Of a stretch of DNA of 64,000 nt, positions 8,642-20,614 are shown piece after piece; positions within the stretch are counted from its first letter, which is position 1; each line of letters opens with the position of its first letter. The DNA is from Nitrogeniibacter mangrovi. Its GTDB lineage: Bacteria > Pseudomonadota > Gammaproteobacteria > Burkholderiales > Rhodocyclaceae. The position numbers and the translations under genes are program-made. The notes below the pieces were generated by a model. It was given only the letters and a program-made list of their open reading frames with translations. It was not told the DNA's origin and searched no databases. The stretch lies in assembly GCF_010983895.1 (NCBI RefSeq), contig NZ_CP048836.1, positions 1,178,001 through 1,242,000 on the forward strand, in the 5' to 3' direction.

Positions 8642-9914
8642 TGGCGAAGCGCGCGCTGGTCATGGACAGCCGGGTGGCGAGCACCTCGAGGAAGGCCTTG
8701 TAGAAGTGCATCCGGCAGGCGTCCGAGGCGCGCTGGAGGGCGCGGGAGCGCACGGTGATGATCTCGACCTCGGTGCTCGCTTCCACCGAGGCGGTGCGCA
8801 CCCCGCTGCCGGCAGAAAAGACCGCCATCTCGCCGAAGCAGTCGCCGGGGGTGAGCAGGTGGAGCAGGCGGCCGTGCTTGGAGACGCGCGCTTCACCACG
8901 GGCCAGGAAGCAGAAGTGGTCGCCCGGCTCGCCTTCCTTGAGGATGACGGTGCCCGGTTGGGCGAAGCGCCATTCGGAGAAGCGCAGCACTTCCCAGATC
9001 TCCACGTCGGAGAATTCGCGGAAGAACGTCAGGCTGCGCAGGGTCTGGAATTTCTGCGTCTCCGACAGGGCGCTCTTGCGTGTGGCCAGGCCGATGTTGC
9101 GGAACGCATGGGCCAGATCGTGGGAGAACTCGACCCAGGTCTCGTAGCGTTCGCTCAGGTCCTTCTGCATCGCACGCTGGACGATGGCATCCAGTTCCTC
9201 GGGGATCTCCGGGCGGAGCGTGGCCGGGGTGGGAGGCGTCTCGTTGGCGATGCGGTACAGCAGGCTGTAGTTGTTGGTGGCCTCGAAAGGCAGTCGCCCG
9301 GTCAGCAGCTGGTACATCACCACGCCGAGCGAGTAGATGTCGGTCTGGTGCGTGAGCGGCATCTCGCGCACCTGCTGGGGCGACATGTAGGCGGGGGAGC
9401 CGACGCCGGAGATCTGGGTGGTGTCGGAGGCGGTAAACAGCGCGGCGCCGAAATCGGACAGCTTGATGTCCTGCCCTTCGGGGCTGACCATGAGGATGTT
9501 CGCGGGCTTGATGTCGCGATGGGTGATGCCCTGGTGGTAGGCGTAGTCGAGCGCGCGTGTGGCCTTGAAGATGATCTCGATGACCCGGTCGAAGGGCAGC
9601 AGTGCGTCAGGGCGGCAGAACTGCTCCAGCGTGCCACCGGGGACGTACTCCATCACCACGTAGCCGTTGTCGTCGTCGACCATGGCGTCGTAGATGTGGG
9701 CGATGTGCGGGTGGCACAGGCGACCGGCGAGGGAGGCCTCGTTGATCAGCAGGTGCCGGTACAGGCGCCCGCGGTCCGGATCGCGCAGCACCTCCGGGTA
9801 GATCCGCTTGATGGCCACTTCACGCTGGGCGAACGGGTCCCACGCCAGGTAGACCGCACTGGTGGCGCCTTCGCCCAGCAGGCTGCGCAGCTCGTATTTG
9901 CCCAGGCGCTCCAC
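8634..9914 (-). CDS. Ser/Thr protein kinase with C-terminal cyclic-nucleotide-binding domain
   Basis: A 426-residue soluble fusion. The Hanks-type kinase domain (about 8-270) has the glycine loop LGEGATSAVYLA, catalytic K36, HRD at 132-134, DFG at 154-156 and GSPAYMSPQQ (173-181). The C-terminal domain (about 295-415) is a cNMP-binding fold with a phosphate-binding cassette FGEMAVF...VRTASV (E362, R373). No membrane segment is seen. I place the start at GTG 9914, 6 nt after the argH stop, because translation upstream enters argH out of frame. It overlaps the fructosamine kinase gene. Likely a cNMP-regulated kinase; ligand and targets are unknown. Confidence 0.88.
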   Translation of the reverse strand: MERLGKYELRSLLGEGATSAVYLAWDPFAQREVAIKRIYPEVLRDPDRGRLYRHLLINEASLAGRLCHPHIAHIYDAMVDDDNGYVVMEYVPGGTLEQFCRPDALLPFDRVIEIIFKATRALDYAYHQGITHRDIKPANILMVSPEGQDIKLSDFGAALFTASDTTQISGVGSPAYMSPQQVREMPLTHQTDIYSLGVVMYQLLTGRLPFEATNNYSLLYRIANETPPTPATLRPEIPEELDAIVQRAMQKDLSERYETWVEFSHDLAHAFRNIGLATRKSALSETQKFQTLRSLTFFREFSDVEIWEVLRFSEWRFAQPGTVILKEGEPGDHFCFLARGEARVSKHGRLLHLLTPGDCFGEMAVFSAGSGVRTASVEASTEVEIITVRSRALQRASDACRMHFYKAFLEVLATRLSMTSARFANV

Positions 9915-9919
9915 GATGC

Positions 9920-11323
9920 TTACCCCAGCCGTTTTCGGGCGCGCCCGATGGCGGCGCGCACCTGGGCGGGCGCGGTGCCGCCGATGTGGTCGCGGCTGCC
10001 GAGCGCCCCTTCGACGGTGAGGACCTGATAGACATCCTCGTCGATGAGTTCGGAGAAGGCGCGCAGGTCGGCCAGCGGCAGGTCGGGCAGATCGCAGCCG
10101 CGGGTCTCGGCGGCGCGCACGGCACGGGCGACCACTTCGTGGGCGTCGCGGAAGGGTACGCCCTTCTTGACCAGATAGTCCGCCAGGTCGGTCGCGGTGG
10201 CGAAGCCCTGCGACAGCGCGTCGCGCATGGCGTCGGCCTTGACGCGGATGCCCGGGATCATGTCGGTGTAGATGCGCAGGGTGTCGATCACCGTGTCGGC
10301 GGTGTCGAACAGCGGTTCCTTGTCTTCCTGGTTGTCCTTGTTGTAGGCCAGGGGCTGACCCTTCATCAGGGTGAGCAGGGTGATGAGGCTGCCATTGACC
10401 CGGCCGGTCTTGCCACGCACCAGTTCGGGCACGTCCGGGTTCTTCTTCTGCGGCATGATCGAACTGCCGGTGCAGAAGCGGTCGGCCAGATCGATGAAAC
10501 CCACACGCGGGCTCATCCACAGGATCAGCTCCTCCGACAGCCGGGACAGGTGCACCATCAGCAGCGAGGACGCGGCGCAGAATTCGATGGCGAAGTCGCG
10601 GTCGGAGACGGCGTCGAGGGAGTTCTCGCACACCTCGTCGAAGCCCAGCTCGCGCGCCACGAATTCGCGGTCGATGGGGTAGGAGGTGCCGGCCAGCGCC
10701 GCCGAGCCCAGCGGCAGGCGGTTAACCCGCTTGCGGCAGTCGGCGAAGCGTTCGGCGTCGCGGCGGGCCATCTCGCAATAGGCCATGAGGTGATGGCCGA
10801 AGGTGACCGGCTGGGCGACCTGCAGGTGGGTGAAGCCCGGCAGCGGGGTGTCGGCATTGGCCTCGGCCAGATCGAGCAGGGCGCGCTGGAAGTGGCCGAG
10901 CAGGGCGAGGATCTGGTCGATGGCGTCGCGCAGCCACAGGCGGATGTCGGTGGCCACCTGGTCGTTACGGCTGCGCCCGGTGTGCAGGCGCTTGCCGGCA
11001 TCGCCGATCAGGGCGGTGAGGCGCTTCTCGATGTTCAGATGCACGTCCTCGTCCTGCAGCGACCACTGGAATTCGCCACGCTCGATTTCGTCGCGCAACT
11101 GCGCCATCCCGCGTTCGATGTCCGCCAGATCCTGCGTGCTGATGATGCCCTGGCGGGCTAGCATGGCCGCGTGGGCCAGCGAGCCGCGGATGTCCTGCAT
11201 GGCCATGCGCTGGTCGAAGAACACGGACGCGGTATAGCGCATCACGAGGTCGGACACGGGCTCGGAAAAGCGGCCGGACCAGGCCTTGCTGTTGTCATCC
11301 CGGTTGTTTTGCTGATCTGCCAT
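9920..11323 (-). CDS. argH: Argininosuccinate lyase
   Basis: Last step of arginine synthesis: argininosuccinate to arginine and fumarate. The 467-residue protein has the fumarase/aspartase superfamily signature [12 protein letters not shown], the substrate loop [12 protein letters not shown] and the [13 protein letters not shown] region with the catalytic histidine. ATG 11323 gives [19 protein letters not shown], matching the family. The gene is divergent from algZ, a neighbourhood common in pseudomonads and related beta/gammaproteobacteria. The kinase gene starts 5 bp after its stop. Confidence 0.97.
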   Translation of the reverse strand: MADQQNNRDDNSKAWSGRFSEPVSDLVMRYTASVFFDQRMAMQDIRGSLAHAAMLARQGIISTQDLADIERGMAQLRDEIERGEFQWSLQDEDVHLNIEKRLTALIGDAGKRLHTGRSRNDQVATDIRLWLRDAIDQILALLGHFQRALLDLAEANADTPLPGFTHLQVAQPVTFGHHLMAYCEMARRDAERFADCRKRVNRLPLGSAALAGTSYPIDREFVARELGFDEVCENSLDAVSDRDFAIEFCAASSLLMVHLSRLSEELILWMSPRVGFIDLADRFCTGSSIMPQKKNPDVPELVRGKTGRVNGSLITLLTLMKGQPLAYNKDNQEDKEPLFDTADTVIDTLRIYTDMIPGIRVKADAMRDALSQGFATATDLADYLVKKGVPFRDAHEVVARAVRAAETRGCDLPDLPLADLRAFSELIDEDVYQVLTVEGALGSRDHIGGTAPAQVRAAIGRARKRLG

Positions 11324-11404
11324 AATGCGGAAAAAATTTGCCAGGTTGGATGAATGCTGCGGATCGGATCGGGGAGCTTGGCCGTTCCCCGTTTCGCGTC
11401 ATGA

Positions 11405-12457
11405 ATGAACCGCGACCCGAAGGGTCCTTACCCCGGAAAGAGGCAAAGTATAAGTCAAAAGCTCCGTGCGCTCGCCACCCCCGGCACCCTGCCCGATTTC
11501 AGAAATATGGGCGTCATCCTGCGGGTGGTCCTGCTCGTCAACGCGCTTGCCGCATTGACGGTATTCATTCGTGTCGACGCGGTCGACCAGTGGGGCGCCG
11601 CCTTGCTTGCGATGGCCGGTGCCGTCGAGCTGCCGCTGTTCATTACCGTGTTGCTGCTCTACATCGGCCGGCCGGTCATGGAGCGGCTCGCGCCGGTCCG
11701 GGTGTGGGCCGTGGTCGCCGTGCTCGGGCTGCTCGTATCGCTGGTCACCTATCCGGTCTTCGGTGCGCCTTCGGGTGAGGCGGTGTGGCGCTGGTGCGGT
11801 TGGGCCTTGCTGGCTGCGGTGGCGGTCATGGCCTATTTTGACTACTTGGGGCGGCTCTACTCGCCGGCCTTGACCGAAGCGCGGCTGCATGCGCTGACGG
11901 CGCGCATTCGCCCGCATTTCCTGTTCAACAGCCTCAACGGGGTGCTGGGTGTGATCCGGGAGGATCCGCGCCGGGCCGAACGGGTGCTGGAGGAGATCGC
12001 CGACATGTTCCGCGTCCTCATGAAGGAGCACAAGGAACTCGTGCCGCTGGACGACGAAATCGATCTGTGCACGCGCTATCTGGATGTGGAGCGCCTGCGC
12101 CTGGGGGATCGGCTGGTGGTGCGCTGGGACCTGGAGTTTCGGCCGATTGCCGCCCTGGTGCCGCCGCTGCTGCTTCAACCTTTGCTTGAAAATGCCGTCT
12201 ACCACGGAATAGAACCGTCACCACAGCCCGGGGACATTGCCGTACGGGTCGCGCGCCGGGGCAACGAGGTGCTCCTGGAAGTGAGCAACCCGATTGTCGA
12301 TACCCCGCGCAACCAGCGCGGCAACCGCATGGCCCAGGCCAACATCCGGGAGCGGTTGGCGCTGTTCTTCGATCTGGAGGCGGACATGTCGATTGACCGG
12401 CGTGGCGGACGCTACACGGTCCGGATCCGTTTCCCCTACCGGAGGGTGAAGTCATGA
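11405..12457 (+). CDS. algZ: Membrane sensor histidine kinase of the LytS/AlgZ type
   Basis: A 350-residue kinase with about four membrane helices (near 37-56, 65-87, 100-118, 130-146) and a His_kinase domain containing the phospho-acceptor H171 in RIRPHFLFNSLNG. The segment LLLQPLLENAVYHGIEP (N box) follows; the ATPase part is short, as usual for this class. The partner is the LytTR regulator immediately downstream (4-bp overlap ATGA). In Pseudomonas the pair AlgZ(FimS)/AlgR governs alginate and type IV pili; here the regulon is unknown. ATG 11405 is used; the ATG at 11401 is in another frame. Confidence 0.88.
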   Translation: MNRDPKGPYPGKRQSISQKLRALATPGTLPDFRNMGVILRVVLLVNALAALTVFIRVDAVDQWGAALLAMAGAVELPLFITVLLLYIGRPVMERLAPVRVWAVVAVLGLLVSLVTYPVFGAPSGEAVWRWCGWALLAAVAVMAYFDYLGRLYSPALTEARLHALTARIRPHFLFNSLNGVLGVIREDPRRAERVLEEIADMFRVLMKEHKELVPLDDEIDLCTRYLDVERLRLGDRLVVRWDLEFRPIAALVPPLLLQPLLENAVYHGIEPSPQPGDIAVRVARRGNEVLLEVSNPIVDTPRNQRGNRMAQANIRERLALFFDLEADMSIDRRGGRYTVRIRFPYRRVKS

Positions 12458-13197
12458 CGCAATCCGAGCTTCGCATTCTCGTCGTCGACGACGAGGCGCC
12501 TGCGCGCGCGCGGCTGCGGGACCTCCTGGGCGACGTGCGCGGCGAGCAGCCCAACCGCATCGTCGGATTCGCGGCCAACGGGGAAGAGGCCCTGCGCCTT
12601 GTCGATGCCGAGACGCCGGACGTGGTGCTGGCGGACATCCGCATGCCGGGCATGGATGGCGTGGCCCTCGCCGAGCACCTGCACGAACGTGACCACCCGC
12701 CGGTGGTGATCTTCACCACCGCCTACGAGCAGTACGCGGTGCAAGCCTTCGATCTGGCGGTGGCCGACTATCTGGTCAAACCGGTGCGCGCCGCGCGCCT
12801 GACCGACGCCCTCGACAAGGCCCGGCGCCTGTGTCAGCGCGAATCGTCGGCCGATGGTGCGGACAAGCCGCTGAGCGTGACCGAACGCGGTCGCATCCTC
12901 CTCGTGCCCATCGCCTCGGTCCTGTACCTGCGTGCGGAACAGAAGTACGTGACCGCCCGAACCGTGGAACGCGAGTATCTGCTCGATGAATCCCTCGTCC
13001 ATCTGGAAGAGACCTATCCCGGGCGCTTCTTGCGGATCCATCGCAACTGCCTGGTGGCCAGCGACATGATCGCCGGGGTCGAACGGGAGGCGAATCAGGG
13101 CGAAGGGCGCTGGCTCGTCGTGCTCAAGGATTTCGACGAGCGCCTGCCGATCAGTCGGCGCCAGTGGCCGACGGTCAAGGATATCCTGGGTCTATAG
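12454..13197 (+). CDS. algR: LytTR-family response regulator (AlgR-like)
   Basis: A 247-residue two-domain regulator. The receiver domain has the acidic pair D12-D13, phospho-acceptor D61 in VVLADIRMPGMDG and K109 in DYLVKPV. The C-terminal LytTR DNA-binding domain (about 140-245) shows ILLVPIASVLYLRAEQKYV and RFLRIHRNCLVA. The start overlaps the stop of the sensor kinase gene by 4 bp, so they form a two-component operon. LytTR proteins bind direct repeats as dimers. Function as in AlgR is by family resemblance only. Confidence 0.9.
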   Translation: MTQSELRILVVDDEAPARARLRDLLGDVRGEQPNRIVGFAANGEEALRLVDAETPDVVLADIRMPGMDGVALAEHLHERDHPPVVIFTTAYEQYAVQAFDLAVADYLVKPVRAARLTDALDKARRLCQRESSADGADKPLSVTERGRILLVPIASVLYLRAEQKYVTARTVEREYLLDESLVHLEETYPGRFLRIHRNCLVASDMIAGVEREANQGEGRWLVVLKDFDERLPISRRQWPTVKDILGL

Positions 13198-13214
13198 TCG
13201 CGCGACGGCGCCGC

Positions 13215-13613
13215 TCACAGCCCGTGCGCGACCTGCATTCCGTCGGTCTGCCGGCGGCCGCGACGATGTCGGCGCTCGTCGCCGCCGTGAACGGCGTAGG
13301 TATGTGACACGGCACTGTAGGGGTTGCGCCGGTCGCCGTGGCGGCGATCCGCGTGGTGCTCGAAGGTGCATGTGCAGCGGGCGCTATCGCAGCTGACGAG
13401 CGGGAGCGTCGGGGCCTCGGCGGAGAGGAAACGGAGGCCCTTGAGGGTTTGGGCGGTGCGGCAGGCGCCATTGCCGGGCACGATGGCGACGCAGTGATAG
13501 GGTGAGGCGTGCTTGGCCTCCGGGTCGTCCGCCGACGGTTGGCTCCGGCGCATCCAGAACCACAGCCCCGCCGCGACCAGCGCAAGCAGCAACACCAGGC
13601 TTCCAGTAGACAT
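13215..13613 (-). CDS. Small single-pass membrane protein, hypothetical
   Basis: A 132-residue protein that I do not recognise. It starts with a membrane helix (STGSLVLLLALVAAGLWFWM), then a stretch with five cysteines (CVAIVPGNGAC, SCDSARCTC) and an Arg/His-rich C-terminus ([18 protein letters not shown]). I choose ATG 13613 because GGAGGAG stands 9 nt before it; an ATG 18 nt upstream overlaps that Shine-Dalgarno. The gene converges on algR (17 bp apart). A long perfect inverted repeat lies 59-97 bp upstream. The clear ribosome-binding site and the N-terminal helix argue that it is real. Confidence 0.7.
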   Translation of the reverse strand: MSTGSLVLLLALVAAGLWFWMRRSQPSADDPEAKHASPYHCVAIVPGNGACRTAQTLKGLRFLSAEAPTLPLVSCDSARCTCTFEHHADRRHGDRRNPYSAVSHTYAVHGGDERRHRRGRRQTDGMQVAHGL

Positions 13614-13671
13614 CTTGGCAATCTCCTCCATGACTGCTTCCAGTATGGTTGCTGCATGGACAGAGGTGTTT

Positions 13672-13710
13672 CATGCGGATACAAATACAAACATCATTTG
13701 TATCCGCATG
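13672..13710. repeat. 15-bp perfect inverted repeat, AT-rich
   Basis: CATGCGGATACAAAT (13672-13686) is repeated inverted at 13696-13710 with a 9-bp spacer that itself echoes the ATACAAA sequence. It lies 23 bp after the ppc stop and 59-97 bp before the small membrane-protein gene. There is no T-run after either arm, so it may be a ppc terminator or an operator for the small gene. Confidence 0.85.
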
Positions 13711-13732
13711 TTTCTCGCTGTGGCAGGCGTGC

Positions 13733-16480
<2,748 letters not shown>

Positions 16481-16528
16481 GAAGTGGTCCGAGTTGTTGT
16501 GAATCCTGTCGTCCCGGACCCGGCGGCC

Positions 16529-17053
16529 TCAGGGGGCCATGGCCGCCCGCGCCTGCTCGATCGCCTGCTCCAGGTACTGTCCATAAAAATCCGGCAGCGA
16601 GACGCCGACGATGGCCGGCGCCAGCGCCTGGCCATCGGGTCCGAACACCACCACCGTGGGGGTGACGGACACGCCGGCCGCCTTGGCGAAACCGCGATGC
16701 GTCTGCGCCGTGCCGTCAAAGCCCACCAGGGGGGCGTCCGAGTCCAGATCGATCTGGCGGAACAGCGCCCGGCCCTGCCAGTGCGCGTCGCGGCTCATCG
16801 GGCCCAGGTAGTGCGCCCGGGCCTTTTCGCAATAGCTACAGTTGGCCTGGCTGAAGAGCACCAGCATGGGGCGCTTCTCGCGCCGCATCAGCGCCGCCTC
16901 CTGCCGCAGATCGACCGGCCGGGTCAAGCCGTCCTGAGCAAAAAGCGCGCCGGGGACCCATGCTAGAATCGCCACCAGCCATGACGCCATCAGTGCGAAC
17001 CCTGATGTTGCGCTGCGATATCGACGCGGGGCGCCTCTGAATGGCCGTTTCAT
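16529..17053 (-). CDS. Exported thioredoxin-like protein
   Basis: A 174-residue protein with an Arg-rich N-terminus and a hydrophobic signal (about 20-39, ending AQDG), followed by a thioredoxin fold. The redox pair is CSYC in LFSQANCSYCEKARAHYL, and the cis-proline region is VTPTVVVFGPDG. Its mature domain would act in the periplasm as a thiol reductase or oxidase; the partner is unknown. ATG 17053 is favoured by a GGAAGGA ribosome-binding site upstream. It is divergent from hemC with only 36 bp between the start codons, so the hemC promoter must reach into this gene (a TAGAAT at 16964-16969 is a candidate -10). Confidence 0.85.
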   Translation of the reverse strand: MKRPFRGAPRRYRSATSGFALMASWLVAILAWVPGALFAQDGLTRPVDLRQEAALMRREKRPMLVLFSQANCSYCEKARAHYLGPMSRDAHWQGRALFRQIDLDSDAPLVGFDGTAQTHRGFAKAAGVSVTPTVVVFGPDGQALAPAIVGVSLPDFYGQYLEQAIEQARAAMAP

Positions 17054-17089
17054 TGACCGTATCCTTCCTGTCCGAGTGAGCCGCCCATC

Positions 17090-18034
17090 GTGAGCCAGTC
17101 CCAAGCCGCTGCCCAACCGCCCGAGCGTATCGTCATCGCGACCCGAGAAAGTCGCCTTGCCCTGTGGCAGGCCGAACATGTCAAGGCGCGTCTCGAGGCA
17201 TTGTATCCCGGCTGCACGGTGGAATTGCTGGGCATGACGACCCGCGGCGACCAGATTCTCGACCGGCCGCTGGCCAAGGTGGGTGGCAAGGGACTTTTCG
17301 TCAAGGAACTGGAAACGGCACTGCTTGACCGCCGCGCCGACATCGCCGTGCACTCGATGAAGGACGTGCCCATGGAGATGACGGATCCGTTCGCGCTGGT
17401 CACCATCTCGGCGCGGGAGGTGCCCCTCGACGCCTTCGTGTCGAACCGGTACGCGTCCCTCGACGACCTGCCGCCGGGCGCCGTGGTCGGCACCTCCAGT
17501 CTGCGCCGCGAGTCGCAGCTGCACGCCAATTATCCCTATCTGGCCGTCACCAGCCTGCGCGGCAACCTCGACACCCGTCTGCGCAAGCTCGACGAAGGCC
17601 AGTACGACGCCATCATCCTCGCCGCCGCGGGCCTGACCCGGCTGGGGCTGTCCGAACGCATTCGCGGCGTGTTGCCGGCCGAGGTGTCCCTGCCCGCGGC
17701 TGGGCAGGGCGCCCTGGGCATCGAGGCCTTGTCGGACCGGCCGGAGGTGGCCGCCTGGATGGCGCCGCTCAACGACGCGACCACCTCCGCCTGCGTGCGC
17801 GCCGAGCGTGCCGTGGCGCGTGCCCTGGCCGGCAGCTGCGAGGTGCCGCTGGGCGCCTTCGCCATCGAGGACGATGGGCAGCTGTGGCTGCGCGGATTCG
17901 TCGCCCGCCCCGACGGCAGCGAGTTCGTGCGTGCCGAGCGGCGCGGCCCCCTGGATGCGGCCGAGGCGCTCGGTCAGGCGCTGGCCGACGAGCTGCGTGC
18001 GGCCGGTGCCGCCGAGATTCTTGCCACGCTCTGA
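17090..18034 (+). CDS. hemC: Hydroxymethylbilane synthase (porphobilinogen deaminase)
   Basis: Polymerises four porphobilinogens to hydroxymethylbilane. The 314-residue protein has the catalytic D in [11 protein letters not shown], the [11 protein letters not shown] substrate site and the dipyrromethane-cofactor cysteine C250 in [10 protein letters not shown]. The start is GTG 17090 ([21 protein letters not shown]); the slightly long N-terminus is acceptable. hemD begins 6 bp after the stop, and hemX and hemY follow in the same direction. This is a hemCDXY operon. Confidence 0.96.
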   Translation: MSQSQAAAQPPERIVIATRESRLALWQAEHVKARLEALYPGCTVELLGMTTRGDQILDRPLAKVGGKGLFVKELETALLDRRADIAVHSMKDVPMEMTDPFALVTISAREVPLDAFVSNRYASLDDLPPGAVVGTSSLRRESQLHANYPYLAVTSLRGNLDTRLRKLDEGQYDAIILAAAGLTRLGLSERIRGVLPAEVSLPAAGQGALGIEALSDRPEVAAWMAPLNDATTSACVRAERAVARALAGSCEVPLGAFAIEDDGQLWLRGFVARPDGSEFVRAERRGPLDAAEALGQALADELRAAGAAEILATL

Positions 18035-18040
18035 GCCGCC

Positions 18041-18817
18041 ATGCCGATGAGCGGAGCTTCGCCCCTCGCCGGGCGCCGCATCGTGGTGACCCGGCCCCCC
18101 AGCCAGGCCGACGGGCTGCGGCGTGCGATCGAGGCGCGTGGCGGCTCCGCCGAATGCATTCCGGTGATGCTGATCGAGGCCATGCCCGCGTCGGCCGAGC
18201 GGGACGCGCTCATCGACCGGCTCGACACCTTCTCCCTGGCCTTCTTCGTCAGCGCCAATGCGGTCCGCTTCGGCCTCGAGGCGGTGCATGCGCGCCGGCA
18301 ATGGCCGGCGACCCTGGCGGTGGCCACGGTCGGGCCGGGCAGCGAACGCGCGCTGCTCGACGCCGGCTTCGATCGGGTCATCGCCCCGCACGCCGGGTTC
18401 GACAGCGAAGCGGTGCTGGCGCTGCCGGAATTCGCTGCAGCGGCGGTTCGCGGCAAGGGCGTTGTCATTTTCCGTGGCAACGGCGGGCGCGATCTTCTGG
18501 GTGATACACTCACGGAACGTGGTGCCACGGTGGCGTATGCGGCCTGCTACCGGCGTGTCGTGCCCGTGCAGGGCGGGGCGCGACTGGTCGGGCTGGCCGA
18601 GTCCATCGATGCGATCGTGCTGACCAGCAGCGAGGGGGTGGACAACCTGGTCCACATGGTCGGCGACCGGCTGGAGCGCTTGCGCGCGATTCCGGTGATC
18701 TGCGCTCATCCGCGCATCGCGGCGCGTGCCTCGGCCGCCGGATTCGCCCAGGTGGTGCAGACCGCGCCCGGCGATGCCGGTCTGATCGAAGGCATGGAAC
18801 ATTATTTTCAGGGTTGA
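18041..18817 (+). CDS. hemD: Uroporphyrinogen-III synthase
   Basis: Closes hydroxymethylbilane with inversion of ring D to give uroporphyrinogen III. The 258-residue protein shows the weakly conserved HemD pattern: GRRIVVTRPPSQADGLRRAIEARGG at the N-terminus, FFVSANAVRFGLEA, ATVGPGSERAL and a C-terminal VLTSSEGVDNLVHMV region. The assignment is strengthened by its position between hemC and hemX. ATG 18041 is used; a second ATG two codons later is equally possible. Confidence 0.93.
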   Translation: MPMSGASPLAGRRIVVTRPPSQADGLRRAIEARGGSAECIPVMLIEAMPASAERDALIDRLDTFSLAFFVSANAVRFGLEAVHARRQWPATLAVATVGPGSERALLDAGFDRVIAPHAGFDSEAVLALPEFAAAAVRGKGVVIFRGNGGRDLLGDTLTERGATVAYAACYRRVVPVQGGARLVGLAESIDAIVLTSSEGVDNLVHMVGDRLERLRAIPVICAHPRIAARASAAGFAQVVQTAPGDAGLIEGMEHYFQG

Positions 18818-18829
18818 TGAGCGAGTCCT

Positions 18830-20614
18830 ATGAGTGAAGAGAACAAGCAGGCCAATGCCGTCGAACCAGAGACCGCCGACATCGTGACCGACGCGCCCGC
18901 CGCGGGCCCGGCATCGGAGGCTGGAGCTCCGCGACCGGCGACTGACGAGGCCGTCCCCGCACGCAAGAGCGGCAAGCTGGTGCCCGCGCTGCTGGTGCTG
19001 TGTCTCGGCGGCCTCGGCTTCCTCGGCTGGCAGTGGTGGCAGATCCGTGGACAACTGGCCGGCGCCCAGACGCAGGTGGCCGAGCGTCTGGCCCGGAGCG
19101 ACGACGTGGCACGGGAGGCCCGTGCCGGGGTGCATCAGGTGCAGGACACGGTGACCTCGATCCAGGGCAAGGTGGGGCTGCTCGAGGCCAAGATGGCCGA
19201 ATCGGAAGGTCAGGCGGCCGCCCTCGAGGATCTGTACCAGGAGTTCTCGCGCACCCGCGACGAACGCATGATGGCCGAGATCGAGCAGGCCGTGACCATC
19301 GCCAGTCAGCAGTTGCAGCTGGCCGGCAACGTCGAGGCGGCACTCATCGCCCTGCAGGGGGCGGACGCCCGGCTGGCGACCTCGACCCAGGGTCGGCTGG
19401 GGCCGCTGCGTCGCGCCCTGTCCCACGACATCGAACGCCTGCGCGCCACCCCGCGGGTGGACGTCACCGGCATCACCCTCAAGCTCGAGCACCTGCTCGA
19501 AGTGGCCGATCACCTGCCGCTGACCTTCACCGACCAGCCCGAAGCCAACGCGCCGGCCGAGGCCCAGCCCAAGGGGCGCTTTCTCGACGACCCGCTGGGC
19601 TATGCCAAGGCACTGGCGCTGGATGTGTGGGGCGAGATCCGGGCCATGGTGCGGGTCGAGCGTCTCGATGCGGCCGCCGATCCGGTGCTGCTGTCGCCTT
19701 CGCAGAGTACCTTCCTGCGCGAGAACCTGAAGATCCGCCTGCTCACCGCGCGCTTGGCGTTGCTGGGACGCGACGCGCGCACCTTCGAGGCGGATGTGTC
19801 GCGTGCCGCCGAGTGGGTGTCGCGCTACTTCGACCTGAGCAAGCCGGAGGTGAAGAACGCACTCGAGACCCTCAAGCAGCTCAAGACGATTTCGGTCGCG
19901 CCGCAGCAACCCATGCTGACTGAAACCCTGGCGGTCCTGCAGAACATGCAGGGTCGCCCGCCGATCGCACCGGTGGTGCCGATCGAGCCGCACGACGGCG
20001 CGGGCAAGGGCGCGGCCGATGCCGCGCCGGCATCGGCGGCTTCGGCCCCGACGGCCGATGGCGAACCGGCGACAGCAGCCGAGGCGCCCCCCACGGTGCG
20101 GGCGAGGCGCCGGCCGCTACGGACAAAACGGAGTAACTCGTCATGCGTGGACTGCTCTGGCTCATTGCCCTGTTCGCCCTCGCCGTCGGCGTGGCCATGC
20201 TGGCAAGCGTCAACGACGGCTACGCCCTGTTGGTGTTGCCGCCCTATCGCGCCCAGGTGTCGCTCAATTTCCTCGTGCTGGCCATCCTGGCGGTGGTGTT
20301 GGCCGTGTACTTCCTGGTCGGTGTTATCTCCCGGGCGCTGCGCCTGCCGGGCAAGGTGGTGGCCTATCGCGACCGGCGCCGCCGCGAGCGCGCCGCCGAG
20401 TCGCTGCGCGATGCGGTGCGTCTGCAGCTCGAAGGGCGCTACTCGCAGGCCCTCAAGATGGCGCGCAAATCGTGGGGCGCCGGGGATCCGAGTGGCGTCT
20501 CGGCGCTGGTGGCGGCGCGCGCCGCGCATGCCCTGCGCGACGATCAGCGCTATCGCGAGTGGATCGGCCATGCCGCCGAACGTGACGACAAGATCCTCAC
20601 CGCGCGCCTCATGA
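18830..20614 (+). CDS. hemX: HemX-like membrane protein with 3' frameshift (as read, runs into hemY)
   Basis: A HemX-type protein of the hemCDXY operon, often annotated as a uroporphyrinogen-III methyltransferase although it lacks that enzyme's domain. It has a cytoplasmic Ala/Pro-rich head, one membrane helix (about 46-64), a coiled coil (65-140) and the conserved HemX core up to about residue 365. The frame has no stop before 20614 and so overlaps hemY by 472 bp. Adding one C to the six-C run at 20087-20092 restores a short Ala/Pro tail ending at TAA 20134-20136, just before hemY. The last ~175 residues as read are therefore probably an artefact of an indel or a sequencing error. Confidence 0.85.
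   Translation: MSEENKQANAVEPETADIVTDAPAAGPASEAGAPRPATDEAVPARKSGKLVPALLVLCLGGLGFLGWQWWQIRGQLAGAQTQVAERLARSDDVAREARAGVHQVQDTVTSIQGKVGLLEAKMAESEGQAAALEDLYQEFSRTRDERMMAEIEQAVTIASQQLQLAGNVEAALIALQGADARLATSTQGRLGPLRRALSHDIERLRATPRVDVTGITLKLEHLLEVADHLPLTFTDQPEANAPAEAQPKGRFLDDPLGYAKALALDVWGEIRAMVRVERLDAAADPVLLSPSQSTFLRENLKIRLLTARLALLGRDARTFEADVSRAAEWVSRYFDLSKPEVKNALETLKQLKTISVAPQQPMLTETLAVLQNMQGRPPIAPVVPIEPHDGAGKGAADAAPASAASAPTADGEPATAAEAPPTVRARRRPLRTKRSNSSCVDCSGSLPCSPSPSAWPCWQASTTATPCWCCRPIAPRCRSISSCWPSWRWCWPCTSWSVLSPGRCACRARWWPIATGAAASAPPSRCAMRCVCSSKGATRRPSRWRANRGAPGIRVASRRWWRRAPRMPCATISAIASGSAMPPNVTTRSSPRAS

Noticed and set aside
17054-19993. Long minus-strand frame upstream of the thioredoxin-like gene, opposite hemC-hemD-hemX
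   Set aside because: It is only the open upstream extension of the real gene starting at 17053; hemC, hemD and hemX on the plus strand are well supported.
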